Shown in pieces: positions 62,932-64,000 of a stretch of 64,000 nt of DNA. Made by a program: the position numbers and the translations under genes. Source of the DNA: CAZOVB01 sp964583095 (lineage in GTDB: Bacteria > Planctomycetota > Phycisphaerae > SM23-33); contig CAZOVB010000017.1 in the NCBI GenBank assembly GCA_964583095.1, positions 15,977 to 79,976 on the forward strand, given 5' to 3'. Numbering within the stretch: the first letter of the stretch is position 1; each line of letters opens with the position of its first letter. The notes below the pieces were generated by a model. The model saw nothing but the letters and a program-made list of their open reading frames with translations, ran no database searches and was not told the DNA's origin.

Positions 62932-64000
62932 CAGCGGGCGTACCTTTCCCGGCGCTGGGCGAACGCCTCTTCGCCGCCTTCGAGCAGGTTGATGATCTCG
63001 TTCCTGCACGTATCCACGTCACCGTGATTCAGCAGGCCGGCGCGAGCACCGTCGGAGGTCAGGACGAACACCCCGGCCGCATCGCCCAGGACGGGAATGT
63101 TCGGGTTGTGCGTGATGAGGACGAGCTGGCGGCTGGTCTTCACCCGCCGCAGGCTCTCGACGACTGTGTCGTAGATGAAGCGGTTGTCGAGGTTGTCTTC
63201 CGGCTGATCGACCAGCAGCGGGTTCTCGCTCTCCAGCAGCAGGATCGGCAGGATCGTCGTGCACTTCTGGCCCGTTGACAGCGACAGTGAGTCCTTCCAG
63301 TCGTCGCCGTCGTGCAGCTCGATGCGCGGCAGGTCCACCAGGTCCACGGTCTCGATCCCCAGCAGCGTTTCCAGATCGGCCAGTGCCCGAATGACCTTCT
63401 CGGACTGGCTGTCGTTCAGCGCCACCTGCTTCTGCAGGCCCTCGGCATCCTCCCGCCTCACGAAGTCCACCAGCTCCGAAGGGGCGACGAGCCCGGCGAT
63501 CTTCCTGGCGACCTGCTTGTGCTGCAATGCCGCGTGCCGCAGGGCCTCGGCGAGCAGCGAGACGTACCGGTCGCGGTTCTCGTCCTGGGCGATCCGCACC
63601 CGCACCGGCGAGGACACGGCATCAGTAACGCGCTCGGCCACCGAGCGACGAAGCTGGAACCGCTTGTCCCGCAAGTCGGTCAGCCTGTCGATCAGTTCCC
63701 GGCGCTCATCCTGAAGCCGCTTCAGCTTCGCCTGCAGATCCGTGTGCTGACGCTTCTTGTTGAGCAGGTCGTTCCGCTTGCGCTCCCATTCGGCCCGTTC
63801 GGTGGCCTGGCCCTGGGCCTCCTTGTAGCGAGTGAGCAGGTTCCGGAAGGCCAATTCCTGCTTGTCGTGTTCGCCTTGGAGCCGCTGAACCTGCTCGGCC
63901 ACGTCGCTCTGGACGCCGCCGCCCTTGAGCTTCCGGCGGATGCGTTCGCCGGTGATCATGCTGCCGCAGTGGTCGCACAGGAACAGGCCGTTGGCCAGCG
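62931..64000 (-). CDS. SMC/TrlF-like AAA ATPase, C-terminal part (5' end outside window)
   Basis: At least 355 residues, entering from the right edge. Visible order: a Cys motif LFLCDHCGS, two coiled-coil blocks (about 90 residues) rich in Glu, Lys and Gln, then the C-terminal half of an ABC-type ATPase. That half has the signature-like SLSTGQKCTTILPILLL, Walker B PLLVDQPEDNLDNRFI and an H-loop VLITHNPNIPVLGDA. This layout is typical of TrlF and RecN/SMC-like ATPases, often found in defence loci. The Walker A half lies beyond the window. The last nucleotides overlap the kinase start, so it belongs to the operon. Confidence 0.85.
   Translation of the reverse strand, partial: LANGLFLCDHCGSMITGERIRRKLKGGGVQSDVAEQVQRLQGEHDKQELAFRNLLTRYKEAQGQATERAEWERKRNDLLNKKRQHTDLQAKLKRLQDERRELIDRLTDLRDKRFQLRRSVAERVTDAVSSPVRVRIAQDENRDRYVSLLAEALRHAALQHKQVARKIAGLVAPSELVDFVRREDAEGLQKQVALNDSQSEKVIRALADLETLLGIETVDLVDLPRIELHDGDDWKDSLSLSTGQKCTTILPILLLESENPLLVDQPEDNLDNRFIYDTVVESLRRVKTSRQLVLITHNPNIPVLGDAAGVFVLTSDGARAGLLNHGDVDTCRNEIINLLEGGEEAFAQRRERYAR

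Noticed and set aside
1..64000. tRNA or rRNA genes
   Set aside because: I looked through the intergenic stretches and saw no tRNA arm patterns or rRNA conserved blocks; a covariance-model scan would be needed to exclude a tRNA fully.

Overview
The window looks like a chromosomal segment of a high-GC Planctomycetota bacterium, most likely of the class Phycisphaerae. I infer this from gene content rather than a marker gene: very large polytopic DUF6785-type membrane proteins, a secreted 'mini-RHS' core protein, a transglutaminase-like membrane protein, a sulfatase beside a glycyl radical enzyme, LPS-export genes (two LptF/G permeases and an MsbA-type exporter), and dense gene packing with GTG/TTG starts. 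I see no rRNA, tRNA or CRISPR array.

1-15.7 kb: the 3' part of a hybrid PAS-histidine kinase gene (minus strand, running off the left edge) faces away from a tight seven-gene plus-strand operon (2733-15726). That operon encodes two oligopeptide-transporter-like membrane proteins, a 1716-residue fusion of a degenerate M28-peptidase-like domain with FtsX/MacB permease segments, a second FtsX permease, two LolD/MacB-type ATPases, and a PqqD/RRE-like small protein between the ATPases. It reads as one envelope machine with no described counterpart that I know of, and is one of the two best candidates here for a new system.

15.8-31.9 kb: mostly plus-strand genes. They encode a lipoprotein, a TIGR02206-type membrane protein, an HPr-domain protein with a zinc-ribbon membrane partner, a possible YjfB-like protein, a GNAT enzyme, an HlyD-type adaptor, the LptF/LptG pair, a NarL-type regulator with a Glu in place of the phospho-acceptor Asp, five-domain ribosomal protein S1, RlmB, an isolated CBM48-like domain, an ASCH protein, a PabC-like aminotransferase and a NIF3 protein.

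31.9-45.6 kb: one long minus-strand housekeeping operon in transcription order tmk, holB, an MsbA-type exporter carrying a PDZ-like insertion, a GT39-like protein, a DUF4091/CBM9 lipoprotein, a hypothetical, pabB, precorrin-2 dehydrogenase, hemA. Many of the gene pairs overlap by 4 nt.

45.7-55.6 kb: a catabolic island with a cytosolic-looking sulfatase (plus) facing a minus-strand run of glycyl radical enzyme, FucI-like isomerase, FGGY kinase and Zn-dehydrogenase. It is followed by an MBL-fold hydrolase, a cold-shock protein and an Fcy1-like cytosine deaminase.

55.6-60.6 kb: an accessory patch with a four-helix-bundle pseudogene broken by a small repeat, dispersed repeats on both sides, a 208-bp compound palindrome, and three minus-strand genes (transglutaminase-like, mini-RHS, WD40-like lipoprotein), two of them visibly less GC-rich.

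60.6-64 kb: a minus-strand operon of an SMC/TrlF-like ATPase (cut by the right edge), a soluble histidine kinase with HEAT-like repeats, and a winged-helix response regulator. It has the look of a cytoplasmic sensing or defence module and is the second candidate system.
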